From assembly GCA_023055505.1 (NCBI GenBank), contig JALIRH010000004.1, positions 38,321,502-38,385,501 of the forward strand: a stretch of DNA of 64,000 bases. The letters are read 5' to 3'. The notes under the pieces are model-generated. The model did no database searches. It was not told where the DNA came from and saw only the letters and a program-made list of their open reading frames with translations. Made by a program: the position numbers and the translations under genes. Shown one piece after another: positions 49,301 through 60,400 of the stretch; the stretch's first letter is position 1; each line of letters starts with the position of its first letter. The DNA comes from Callipepla californica brunnescens (Eukaryota > Chordata > Aves > Galliformes > Odontophoridae).

Positions 49301-52300
49301 TTGAGTGAATACTTTCTTATTTTAAGGGGTAGCTGAGGTCATTCAAGGTAGTTGAAGTAAGAGCGTCAGGAGCCTTCATTTACTGTGGAGAAAGCATGGA
49401 GGCTTGAGCAGACAAAGCCAATGAGGAGCTGTTACTTTCCACCTTAGCCCTTCCTGCTGTATTTGATTTCTGTGCTCATAGAGTCATGGAAATCCATAGA
49501 TGAGTGATACATAGGCTTATGGGAATGTTCATCCCATTTTATTCAAAGATGCTTTTTAAGTGGGCAATAGCTTGAGGCCACACTGAGAATAAACAAAAGG
49601 TTGAATAGCAACTCATGCAGTGATTATCACATTTTTTCCCCCAAACCTTGATATCTGGTGTACTTTCTATATCCAGAGTGAAACAAAAGCTCTATGCCAG
49701 ATAGATAGCTGTCTAATAATGTAACAGGACGCATACACAAAAGAGGGCTGAATGAAGATTGCGTGGCCAATTAAGATTACATGACACCTGAACATGAACA
49801 ATGAAAAACCTGGAAATTTGCTCAAAGTAGAGAACAGTAGTTCTTAAAGAGAAATTAGCTGGTCGCAAACAACTGTCCTTTTTCACTAAAAAAAAAAAAA
49901 TCAAAATGAAAGCCTTTATTATTTTCCTGTCATGAATTTTGTGGAAGTAACAATCTTGCTGTGATGTGACAGTTATTCTGGAAGATTTTTTTGAGCTTTC
50001 TTGTTGAAATCTCATTACAACAGAAGCTATTATAGGGGAAAATAATGGGTGAAATTATTGCACAAAGTACTTCTTGTTTGAATAGGAAAAGGGATGTAAA
50101 GGCGTTATATAGTGAGTCTAACATTTTCATCTACCTCTAGTTGTGAATCTCTTACTTTTCGTGGTTGTATGCAGAGGAGTGCTGCCGGAACTTTTCAAAT
50201 TGTGTAGCAGCAAATAGGGCACATCAGATCGGAGCCTGGGCTCTGGGGAGGGCACCTGTAAAGTTGTCAGCAGTAGTTAATGAAACTGTATGCCCTCTGT
50301 GACAATGAAATATTCGTTCTCATCACTCAGCCTAGCAGGTACAGGATGTTTAAAAGCAGCTGTCAACAATTAAAAATAAGGCGTTTGTTTTTTAGAGTTT
50401 TAAATAGTACATGAACAGAAGATACTTTACCGTCTTTTTGTTCCTTCCTTCTTAAACATGACATGACTTCTACTAGATCCTGAAATCTTTTTTTCTAAGT
50501 AGTAGCTGAGGAGATGGTAAATGCACATTACTTTGAAATGGTGATGTTTAGCATACTGATTCAATATGATGTACAAGCTAAAGGTTGTGCACTGATTTTC
50601 TTTATTGCTTCCAATATGTTGCTTAATCTGGCAAGATTGATTTTCTATCAACTCACAACACTATTAGCTCTGTGCATTATGAACAGGCAGCAGGGCATAT
50701 CTCCTCCTTTGGCTTAATTCCTAATGAAGCCCAATGAAAATTGATAATTCATATCTGCAGATGAACGTTTTGGTACCTTTGTCTTACACAATGCTACATA
50801 ACCTTCCCACACCTTGTGGATTCCATATGGAAAGATTACCACGATAAAACGTAGGCAAACTTCTGTAGAACAGGATGTTCTTGATAACATTCAGGAAAAA
50901 ACTTGCAAGATGTGATCTAACAAGATAATACATGAAGTTCTGGGGAAATGTAAATGTAAGCCACCAACTGTTTATTCAGCATTCTACTCAGAACCTCAGG
51001 ACAATAACAGGTTCTCAATGGAGAGGAATCTGAAACAGCAGGAGTTGTAAGTGAAGAACAGCTAGTTTTTCCAAGGCCTTGCACTTCCTAGCACATCCTG
51101 ACAGGAAGAAAAGATGGAAAAAAATATTCCTTTTAGGGCTAGATGCCTTTCTTTTAGTCAGCAGCCACTCCAGTGAGCAATGTGACAAGTGGGAGCTGAT
51201 GATCAAGTTACCTCTTCATCTGAGAGACAGTCTAAATAGAATGTATATGGAAAAGAACATGGAGGATCTTGTATATAAATCTGACATACACCAAAAGGTT
51301 TCACCTTGATATGATAATTGACAATTACTGTAAAAACTCTCTTAGAGTGCACCTACTTGTTAAAGGTAAATAAATGTGAAGTTCATCTTGTTTAGTGAAT
51401 TTGCCACATTATACACATGCTTTTAGGTCTGGAGCAATTGTGAAGGAAAATCCATTCTTCTTCTTCTGAATGTGTCGTGAGGTCTATTCTTGAGATAGAT
51501 TTCTCCAACCTTTGCCTTAACTGACCTAACAATTATCTGGCTTTCCACGAGAAAAAAAATAAAATAGTTTTCTTTCTCTTCACTTGCCATCATGTGTTGA
51601 ACACTCAGAACAGGTGCCTTGGTCTTTACTTCCCCTTTAGCTAATGAATGCAATAACTTACAGACAAATGAAACAACACTGTGGGATATGCGTGCTTTTT
51701 TTACTTACGCAACAATAAAACTTGTTCTGAAACTATCTAAAAATTACTTCAGTGCCAGACACTACAGTCTCCCAATTTTAAGGTAAGACAGAATTATTCC
51801 TTCCTCCTGATCATGCTTTTTGTGTACTTGATAATAAATATTCCAAAATTTCATAATATTCCACTCACTGTTGGAATGGTATTTTATTGGTTGGTAGCAG
51901 TTTACATTCAATGAAAGTCATTTTTAAAATCTTTTTCGTCCTTTGAGTGGAAGTGAAACTTGCTCAGTAGACCAAATCTACTGAAAGAGTGCTGAAGTTT
52001 TTCTTTATACCGCATCTCTTGGTTAAAGCATTCACAAGAGCCATTCTTGTCATGCAAATCTCCGAATTACAGTGTTTTGAAATAGGAAATGGGTTGCTTT
52101 AATTTATTAAAAAGATCATGTCTCACCATGAAATAGCCTGGGAAAGATCGAAGAGTTTCAATGAAAAGGAAGCTGAAGACTGGAAAAATACAAGGACTCA
52201 GTGCTTAGATTATCTACCAGTGAGAGCCCCAGGATTCTCTTATGAGTGAAAACAAGCGGATGGGAAGCCCTTGGGCTGACCTCATGTCCCCACTGAGCCT

Positions 52301-52600
52301 AGTCACCATACCCTATGTAAACTTTATCTTAAAAGAAAATACTTAAGACAACCTTGTGCCTGTTGTCTAAGTAGGGGTCAGCATTGCTTGCACAGGAATT
52401 TCAGCAGAAACAAGGTCATCTGGGTGTTATCATGCAGGACAAATGCATGGGAAGGACTGCTGCAGGAGGATGAGAGTGAGCCTGGACATCAGGCTTCTGA
52501 CAGCAGTTACGTGCAGTCGAGAGGGCAGAACACACCTAGTTCTCTGCATTTATTGCACTGGCAGAGTGGAGGGGTTCACACCCTATCGGTTCTGCGTTCT
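43300..52600. other. Intergenic DNA between head-to-head LGMN and GOLGA5 promoters
   Basis: About 9.5 kb. It starts with a 17-A run (43393-43409) and is mostly AT-rich unique-looking sequence. All open frames are short, without domain signatures or exon-like splice flanks. No tRNA, rRNA or clear transposon was recognised. Regulatory elements may exist but cannot be called from one sequence. Confidence 0.6.
43393..43409 (+). repeat. Poly(A) tract, 17 nt
   Basis: Follows an AT-rich stretch immediately beyond the LGMN CpG island. No retroposed coding sequence was recognised before it. Confidence 0.9.
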
Positions 52601-52701
52601 TTGGTGTTTTAAGCTGCCTCCGGGGATCAGCTGATGCCACCTGTCGAGCAGCCTCCTGCATAGCATCATCCTGAACGCCGCCAAGCAAAGCAAGGCGGAT
52701 C

Positions 52702-52759
<58 letters not shown>
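52702..52759 (+). repeat. Hexanucleotide tandem repeat (AGCCTG)n
   Basis: Nine perfect AGCCTG units and a partial tenth, ending just before a GC-rich segment. It lies about 350 bp upstream of the likely GOLGA5 start region, and is probably length-polymorphic. Confidence 0.95.
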
Positions 52760-52760
<1 letters not shown>

Positions 52761-53050
52761 TCACACAGCGGGGCTGCAGCGCCTCCTGTCACCACAACGG
52801 GTCAGATGTCTGAAAGCACAGCTCGGGGCTCTGCCCGCCTTGCCCCGAGCTCTCCCACCTCGCTTTTCCCCTCAAGAGGTACAACCAGGGCAGCACAGCC
52901 CACATTCCCCGCGAGGGCGCGCCTTCACAGAGGGGCGTGACCAAATGGCGCTCACACCCCCGCGCCGCCCCTTCCCCACTGACCACGCCCCCCCACGCGG
53001 GGGGCGGGGCTGGCAGCGACGTGCCGCCTCCCGCTGCTCCTCCCGCCTAC

Positions 53051-53062
53051 TGCGCATGCGCG
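53051..53062 (+). promoter_or_regulatory. NRF1 binding site
   Basis: TGCGCATGCGCG contains the palindromic core GCGCATGCGC and matches the NRF1 consensus YGCGCAYGCGCR exactly. Confidence 0.8.
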
Positions 53063-53091
53063 CGACGCGGCCCGGAAGGTGGCCACGTCTG

Positions 53092-53099
53092 CCGGAAGT
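53092..53099 (+). promoter_or_regulatory. ETS-family (GABP-type) site
   Basis: CCGGAAGT is the strong ETS consensus. It lies 30 bp after the NRF1 site and about 90 bp before the inferred exon 1 donor, so it may sit at or near the transcription start. Confidence 0.6.
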
Positions 53100-53188
53100 T
53101 GAGCATCGCCGGGCCGGGCTGTGTTGTGCCCGGTGTGCCGCCTCTTCGCGCCGCTGTGCCCGGATTGGGGTTCCCGTGCTGGCACGAG
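53100..53188 (+). other. GOLGA5: GOLGA5 non-coding exon 1 (inferred)
   Basis: The 3' end is the donor GGCACGAG|gtgagg at 53188/53189. It would pair with the acceptor of the ATG-bearing exon (AG at 53846-53847), removing a 659-nt intron. The 5' end is a guess set by the ETS/NRF1 cluster. Confidence 0.5.
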
Positions 53189-53847
53189 GTGAGGCCGCGC
53201 CGTGCTGAGGCCTCCGCTGCTCCTCAGGGCCGCGGGCTGCGCGTAGGGATAGGGGGCAGGCCTGAGCGAGGTAGGCCACCTCAGCTCCTCACGGCCGCTG
53301 TGCTGCCGGGCGTGGTGGTATTCTGACCCCAGGTTGGCCCGGGTGAAGGGGCCCTGTCGCGGGCATGGAGTGCCGGGGAGGTGCGTCTCGCCCTCTTGTT
53401 GCTGTCCGATGCACCTCGGGGCAGCGGTTTGTTTTGGGAGAAGTTCTTCCCTTTGACCTAGGGGATGGAATGTGCGGGTCAGGAATCCAAGGCATGGTTG
53501 TCTCATGCTATTACAGTGTACACGTGGGCATGTTTTCCTCCTCCACCTGGGTTTGGATGTTGTCAGATGCAAGTAGACTTTGTTTTCTGTTACCACTGGC
53601 TGACAGATGGGATTAGCAGGTGCTGATGCTTGGAACAGATGTGGTTTGATGTCAAAGCCGTGTGCTTTAGTATATTTTCTTAAGAAACTGATTTATTTCC
53701 ATCAGTTATCAAAACAATTTGAAGCTAGTAGGACAAAAGTATTAAGATAGTTACAGCAATCATAGATGAATGCAGCAGTTTTTCAGTAACCTACACTTCT
53801 TGCCTTCTCAGTGCCGGTCTGATTTTAAATTATTCTGTCTTTTGCAG

Positions 53848-54460
53848 CATATGTTCCTGTAATTTTGATCTAGAGTCAGTCAGCAGACATTTACCATGTC
53901 TTGGCTTGCTGATCTGGCTGGAAAGGCGGAGGATCTTCTCAACAGAGTTGATCAAGGAGCTGCGTCGGCTCTGAGCAAAAAAGACTCAGCAAGCAATGCG
54001 GTTTATGATAACAAGAATTTGGACTCTGCCAATGAATATTCTGAATTGTCCCAGCGTACGGGAGAACTGAAATATCAGACGTCATCCAAAGCAGCCTACA
54101 TCTCCTCAGCAGCTGATAACATTAAAAACCAAAAGGCTACAATCTTAGCAGGAACAGCAAACGTTAAACCGGCGCGTAGAACAAATTCAGAAGTTGCTTC
54201 TTCAGTAGAAAGCGTTTCCACATCCAGAGCTTCCTCACATTTTGTGAGGAGAAAAAAGTCTGAACCTGATGATGAGTTGCTGTTTGATTTTCTGAACAGT
54301 TCTGAGAAAGAGCCTAATGGAAGGATGGACCCTAAAAAAGAGAAGAGCAAGGCACCTGTTGTTCAGAATCACTCTCGAACTTCAAGCGTTAGTTCTATGT
54401 CTGCTAGTACGCAGAGTGCAAAAACTACTGAAGATCATTCTATCAGGAGCCAAAGCAATG
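53848..54460 (+). CDS. GOLGA5: GOLGA5 exon 2: 5' UTR tail, start codon, N-terminal domain
   Basis: The acceptor is ctgtcttttgcag at 53847. Coding starts at 53896 (ttaccATGT, with a good -3 A). The donor is AGCAATG|gtagtt, weaker than average, leaving phase 1. It encodes 188 residues, largely Ser/Thr-rich and predicted disordered. Without splicing the frame would close after 11 further residues at 54495. Confidence 0.94.
53851..53862 (+). other. Minimal upstream ORF in GOLGA5 5' UTR
   Basis: ATG TTC CTG TAA lies 4 nt into exon 2 and ends 33 nt before the main ATG. It encodes only Met-Phe-Leu. It will be present in any transcript that uses the exon 2 acceptor at 53847. Confidence 0.7.
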
Positions 54461-57400
54461 GTAGTTTAACAGTATTAAACCTAGAGATATTTTAAAGCCT
54501 TGTATGTCTAGTGTAAGTCTAGGTAATGGATTTTCTGTCACTTCATGAAAGATCTAGAGCAGCGGTATGTCAGATGTGTGAAGTACAGCCTGGTCCTTGC
54601 TATTCTTCACCACTGGAATAATCTTAGATACTACAGTAATTTGGCAGGTTAAATAACACTTCAATCCTTTGTGTTCTTTATCTGCTTCATTGCTACTGCT
54701 TACCTCACCCTGCCCCAGACATGACCTGATGCTGCCTCAGTACCCGTACATCCCAGATGGAAGTATGGGTTCTGGTTCTGCTGTATTTGTTCCCTTGCCT
54801 GGGGTTGTTACCTGTTGTGATGCCTCATTTGTGAGCAAGTGACTTACACTACAGCTGGTAATTGGTGCTGGCTGTTGCCCAATGCTCCACCTGATGTGAG
54901 GTGAGCTTCTCTCTGCTCTGCTGTGGAAGATGGTGAAGCTGTCAAACTTGCTTGGCTTGGATAGTGGGAAGATGGGTATGCTGCATGAGACATAGATAGA
55001 ATTTATTTTTTGCTAGAAGTAGTGCATTGCTGCAGGCACCTGAAATAATTTCCTGGCCATGAGGTTAAAAACTCAATTGTCTGCTAAGGAGAATGGACCT
55101 GTTAGAATCTTTTGTTCTCTGTCTGGCTCTCCAATTGATAGTCTCTCTTCTACGAAATTGAAGCAAATAGCTGTATTCTTAATAGTGTAGCTGGAATATT
55201 GTTTTTCAGTACTTTGTGCATGTAAAGCACTGTGTCAATTATTGACTTAAAGAATCATGGAATCCTCAGTGTTGGAGGGGACCTTTAAAGGTCATCTCGT
55301 CCCATTCCCCTGCAATGAACAGGGACATCCACAGCTAGAGCAGGTTGCTCAGAGCTTGGTCCAGCCTGACCTTGAATGTATCCAGGGATGGGTCATCCAT
55401 CACACCTCTGGGCAACCTATTTCAGTGCCTCACCACCCTCACTGTAAAAGACTTGACTGTATTAAGTACACTGAAAACTTCTACGTAAAAAGGGGCCATT
55501 TCCAGTGATCTAACTGTTTTTCTGGGTCTGTAACTTTTCAATAATGTTTGACAGTAATAGGTCAAGTATGTTAAACTTAGCTATAAGGTATATTGCACCT
55601 TGGTAATTAATGCTTGGGTAACATAGTTATTTTGCTCAGTGTGGTCCATTGAATTTTTTTCTGAAGATTTTTGTGTGGAGTTTGCATCTTGGAGCTACCA
55701 AGTGAGGAAGCACATGATTAATGTGTAGTTTGAGCACACTAGTTTCAAAGTCAATTGTATGTATCAGTCATTTCAATGCCCAAATAACAACTCTTGAAAT
55801 GGATTTATGGTCCATTAGTTACAGACAAAAGTAATTAATGTTATAGTATGTATGTTGCCATGGATGCAATTCAGTATCTGCTATAAATGGCTAATTTCTT
55901 GCTTCATTAGACTCGAGTTTTCCAGATAAAGGAATGAAGATAGTCTGATAATTTCAAAATTATGTAAATGAATTAAAAGGAAGGAAGCAACACTTCTTAA
56001 GTGTTTAAATAGGAAAGGGATTTGAGAAAGCATGGAACAAATCTTACAGTCGCTGTGGTTAATTGTTGGAATGCTGTTAGGAATTTCTAGTCTGCCCCAT
56101 CTCCTTGATGAGCTCTGACTCATGAGACCTGTTGCAGTGGTAACTAGGAAGGTGCAGCAGATAGGTTGATAATCACACAGTGATGTAAATGACATTGTGA
56201 CAGCTAAACTGCAGTCTGGTATTAAATTGGCTGTAGTCCGTCCTCGTGGATTTTCAGCAGTTACCCATCTGGGGCACACTGAATTCAGAAGTAATGTTTT
56301 TGGATTGTTTGCTTCGTTGTTCACTGCATGCTGTGTTGCTTTCTGTTAGTACTGGCTCAAGTCTCCCAGCTTTCTGCACATAGCAATCAAGACTGTCAGA
56401 GTGGCTGCATTAATTTCAGAGCACTAATCCAGTACCTTGTATATGTGCTGTGGAGGGGCAGCAGGTTCCCCCTTCCCTGCAGGGTACATCTGTTCAGACT
56501 AATCAGGAATTCCTATATTGCTTTATAAAAGTGATTTTTTAAAAGCATGTTTTGAGAGATTGTTACTGCTGCAGAATTATTAGTAAGATGGTGTTTCAAC
56601 TGAAGATTCTTAAAACTCTCTTTTACATAAAGATAATTAAAATTTACAGCTCTGTGGCTGAGTTACATATTTAGGTTTGACATCAAAATGTTACAAATGC
56701 TGCGTTCATTTTTCTTGTCATGAGATTAAGTGCGTTCAACCACCGATGCAAACCTAGAAATGGATAAATTACTTCTAACTTGCATCTCTCTGTACAGAAA
56801 CTCCTGGCAGCTCAGATTCTGGACTGGGAACCCAAGTGGATGGTGTGAAGGATTCATCACCAAGTGCAGTAACTAATCCTAGCCTTTCTGCTAATGATGA
56901 TGTGAAATCACACGAGCTATCCAACCTTCGTCTAGAGAATCAGCTGCTGCGGAATGAAGTGCAATCTTTAAATCAAGAAATGGCTTCGTTAATTCAGAGG
57001 TCCAAAGAAACGCAAGAAGGTATTGTAGTTTGGAAACTAAGCTGTGGAAATACCAGTAAACTGGAAAGCAATGCTAAATTCTGTGTTAGAGTTTTATATT
57101 TAAAATAAAGTCTTCATAGATAAGTTTGCATGTGTGACTTAAGCAAGATGATTCTTGGTTTTCAAAATGAGCTGAGAGAAACTAGAAGTCTTGTTCAAAA
57201 ATAACACAGATGTTAATGAAAGTGATGTAGTTGAGTTAGTTCCAACACTTACATCTTACTACTAACAAAGATTGTGTTAAAATATTTTTTTCTGTCTCAG
57301 TAAATATTCAGGTATCATTTTAATGTATTTGTCAGCTGTTATTTAGGTTGGTCTTACTGCCATTAGCATTGAATTAGATCCTGTTTGTTCATACAGGGCT

Positions 57401-60400
57401 GTTCAGCAGTTGTTCACTGCAAGGGTTAAGACTGATTGTTAGCTGCAGAGAAGAGTGCAAACGCCTTTTGAGATCATATGTGATTTCATTTTGTTTATTT
57501 ATTTATTTTCAATAAGTCATGATCTGACAGCCAAAGTCTGGCATTTGTTACTTTTTGGTGGCTCCTGAAGTTTCAGGATGGCTTTGCCTTGCTTGTATTT
57601 AGTGTCTTCCTTTGGGAAGTGTATCGTGCACATCCTGACCACTTAAAAAACCTTGTCATGATCTGGTTTTAAAAACTTCAAATAAACATTTTACTTTGTA
57701 GAATTGAATAAATCCCGGGAAAGAGTAGAGAAGTGGAATGTTGACCATTCAAAGAATGACAGAATGGTCAGAGAACTTCAAGCTCGAATTGATGATCTGA
57801 CAGAAGCTGTTGGTGCCAAGGATTCCCAGCTAGCTGTGCTCAAAGTACGGTTGCAGGAAGCTGACCAGTTCTTAAGTTCTCGGACAGAAGCTTTGGAAGC
57901 ATTGCAGAGTGAGAAATCACGGTACTTAATGATTTCAGATTTCACAACGTTGCAAATGGTAGTAAGCTTGAAAATTCAATGTAGGTAGTTTAGTCTCTTT
58001 AAGGGTAACAGAAAATGAATGGGGAGATGGTATCAAAATTTGAAATATGAACATTGAATTTGCTCTGAGCTTGTTGCATCATAGCTGGCAGTAGAAACTG
58101 AACAAATGAATAACAGCAATTGTCACCTGATTACTGAAACAAACTCTGTACAATATATTTATGTTTTTGTCAGAGACTTGAAGTTAGAGATCTGAAGAAA
58201 TGTTTCTATCTTGAAAAATACATTTGCTTATCATCAGATATTAAGACTTCTTTGTCTTTTTACTGGGACATGAATCTGAAGTTGGGTACTCCAGAGTGGG
58301 GCTGCATGAGTTATTAGCCAGCCATGTTCACTAATATACTGGGTAAATTTTCAAAGCTGTTCCTAAAAGATATTCATATTTCTGCCTTAAAATCATACTA
58401 GATTTTTTTTGTTTCAATTAATATGTATATCACTCTTTCAGAATAATACAAGACCTCAGTGAAGGGAGCAGTTTGCAAAATCAAGCCCTTCAAACTCTTC
58501 AGGATAGGCTGCGTGACGCAGACTCTGCGCTGAAGAGAGAGCAAGAAAGTTACAAACAAATGCAGGTTAGATGGGAAGACTAAGGAGGAGTTTGACTGCT
58601 TGTGAGATCAAATCTGTGAGGTTCTAACTGCTCTGTTTTCCCCTTGACTCCTTCCCATTCAGGGTACTAAGCGCTGGGAAAGATATGCCTTCTACTACAC
58701 TAAATACCCTTGCGATGCTAGTTTGCTTTGTTGCTATTTCGAAAGCTTTATGATTACATTTTTGGAGAACTGATGCTGGAAAGGATTTTTTTTTCACTCT
58801 ACCATTTATGTGAAAACGTACTTTAAATCAGCAGTCAGTTTAATGTTGTTCCACTTTGCCCCCACAATTTTAATATGTAATCTTAAAAACATTAGGCTGG
58901 GTGGTCACTTCTTTGGTAAATTTGTCAGCTTTTATTACTAGAGACTTCATGCATTCCCCATTTAGCTTGGCCTTTATTATGTATAATAACATTTTTGAAA
59001 TTCCTAACTGTTTGTATTTTTTTCTTCTTTAAATTGAAATATCTTTATAATTGATTTATTTTTGCTGAGGGATATCTTGCTTTTTGTTAACCAAGCATAT
59101 GTAGATTAAAGATCTGCTTCTGGTGGCAAAGAAGTGCATATTTTTACTGATCTCGTTTAGTACTTCCTTAAGCTGGCAGAGTTTATTTTCACAAAGCACT
59201 AATGCATATTCGAGTTAAGCATAGTGGATGTGAAGCACTGCTTCAACTGTAGTTGCTTTTAAATTCTTTATTATTTCTAGGTTGAAGTTGTGATTGTGTT
59301 TAAATGCAAAATGTTGGGTTTTTTTATTCCTAATAGAACGAGTTTGCAGCACGTCTGAGTAAAATGGAAGCAGAACGTCAGAATTTGGCAGAAGGGATAA
59401 CGGTTGCAGAAAGAAAGTATTTAGATGAGAAAAAGCGAGCTGATGAGCTTCAGCAGCAAGTCAAAGTAACTAAAAACCAGCTAGAATCTGCAAAACAGGA
59501 ACTGGCAGACTATAAACAAAAAGCTACTCGCATACTCCAAGTAAGCATTTATTTAAAGACATTCAGTTTGATTTGTGTGCTTGATTTTTCAGGATGTTAT
59601 TCCTCAAGCAATTGAATCCGTTTTTTTCCATGTAATCTGTGATATATTTTGGGCTGAGTCAGTAATGATACCTATTTATAACAGCTACTGGTCTGTATTT
59701 TGTAGCTCCTAAAACGTGTGTTGACAGATTGAGTTAAATAATGGAATGGAAGTTCAGGCCCTGAACTTAAAGAAAAATCCAAGTGAACCATTGCACTTAT
59801 TTTATAACATCTGTTGTTGTGTTCCACATCCCAGAGTCTGATCTTAAACAGATAGATAAACAAATGTAAGCTACAATTTATCTGTACCCCATGTTCTTGT
59901 GTCAGGAAAATTGCTTTATTCTGCTCGAGTCTGAAGCGTGGTGGATACTTGTGTAAACCAGAGAAAATACTTTTATATATTCTGAAAAACTGTGTGATTA
60001 ACACTATGTAAGCAATGGCAAAATTACATATTCTGAGCAGTTATCTACTTCTAAAGTTACTAAAAGTACCGATGCTGATCTTTTTCAATTTGAGTTTTAT
60101 TTATAGAAGTTAGCAAACTGTTAAAGAGAAACTTACCCGTTGAGAACAAATTTAGTGTGATGACCATGACTTGGATCATGTTGATGAATGCAAGAAGCAC
60201 GAGATCAGAAATCAATTTCAAGCTAACGTCAGGTTAATTTTGAATGAAAATATTTATTCAGTTTCCCAGAAGAGGTGTTGGTGTTTTGGGTTCTTATTTA
60301 GCTTTGTTGACAGGAAAAAGGGTGGACTAAATCTTTGTCTTCAATGTCTGTGTATTGTCTCCTGTGTTAGCTGGGAAGGCAGAATTTTTATCTCCCAACA

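Larger units (their letters stand above)
52830..53420 (+). promoter_or_regulatory. GOLGA5: CpG-island promoter of GOLGA5
   Basis: A CpG-dense region of about 600 bp containing an NRF1 palindrome (53051-53062), two ETS-type GGAA cores in CCCGGAAGG and CCGGAAGT (53071-53099), and a plausible 5' UTR donor at 53188/53189. It is TATA-less, as expected for a housekeeping Golgi gene. Confidence 0.8.

Noticed and set aside
49480..49560. CATAGAGTCATGGAAATCCATAG-like text suggesting a CR1 3' end
   Set aside because: The following sequence does not continue with CR1 consensus, so it is probably chance.
52840..53596. Frames up to 214 codons around the GOLGA5 promoter
   Set aside because: Same cause: CpG-island composition, antisense overlap, no recognisable protein. 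The non-coding exon 1 model fits better.
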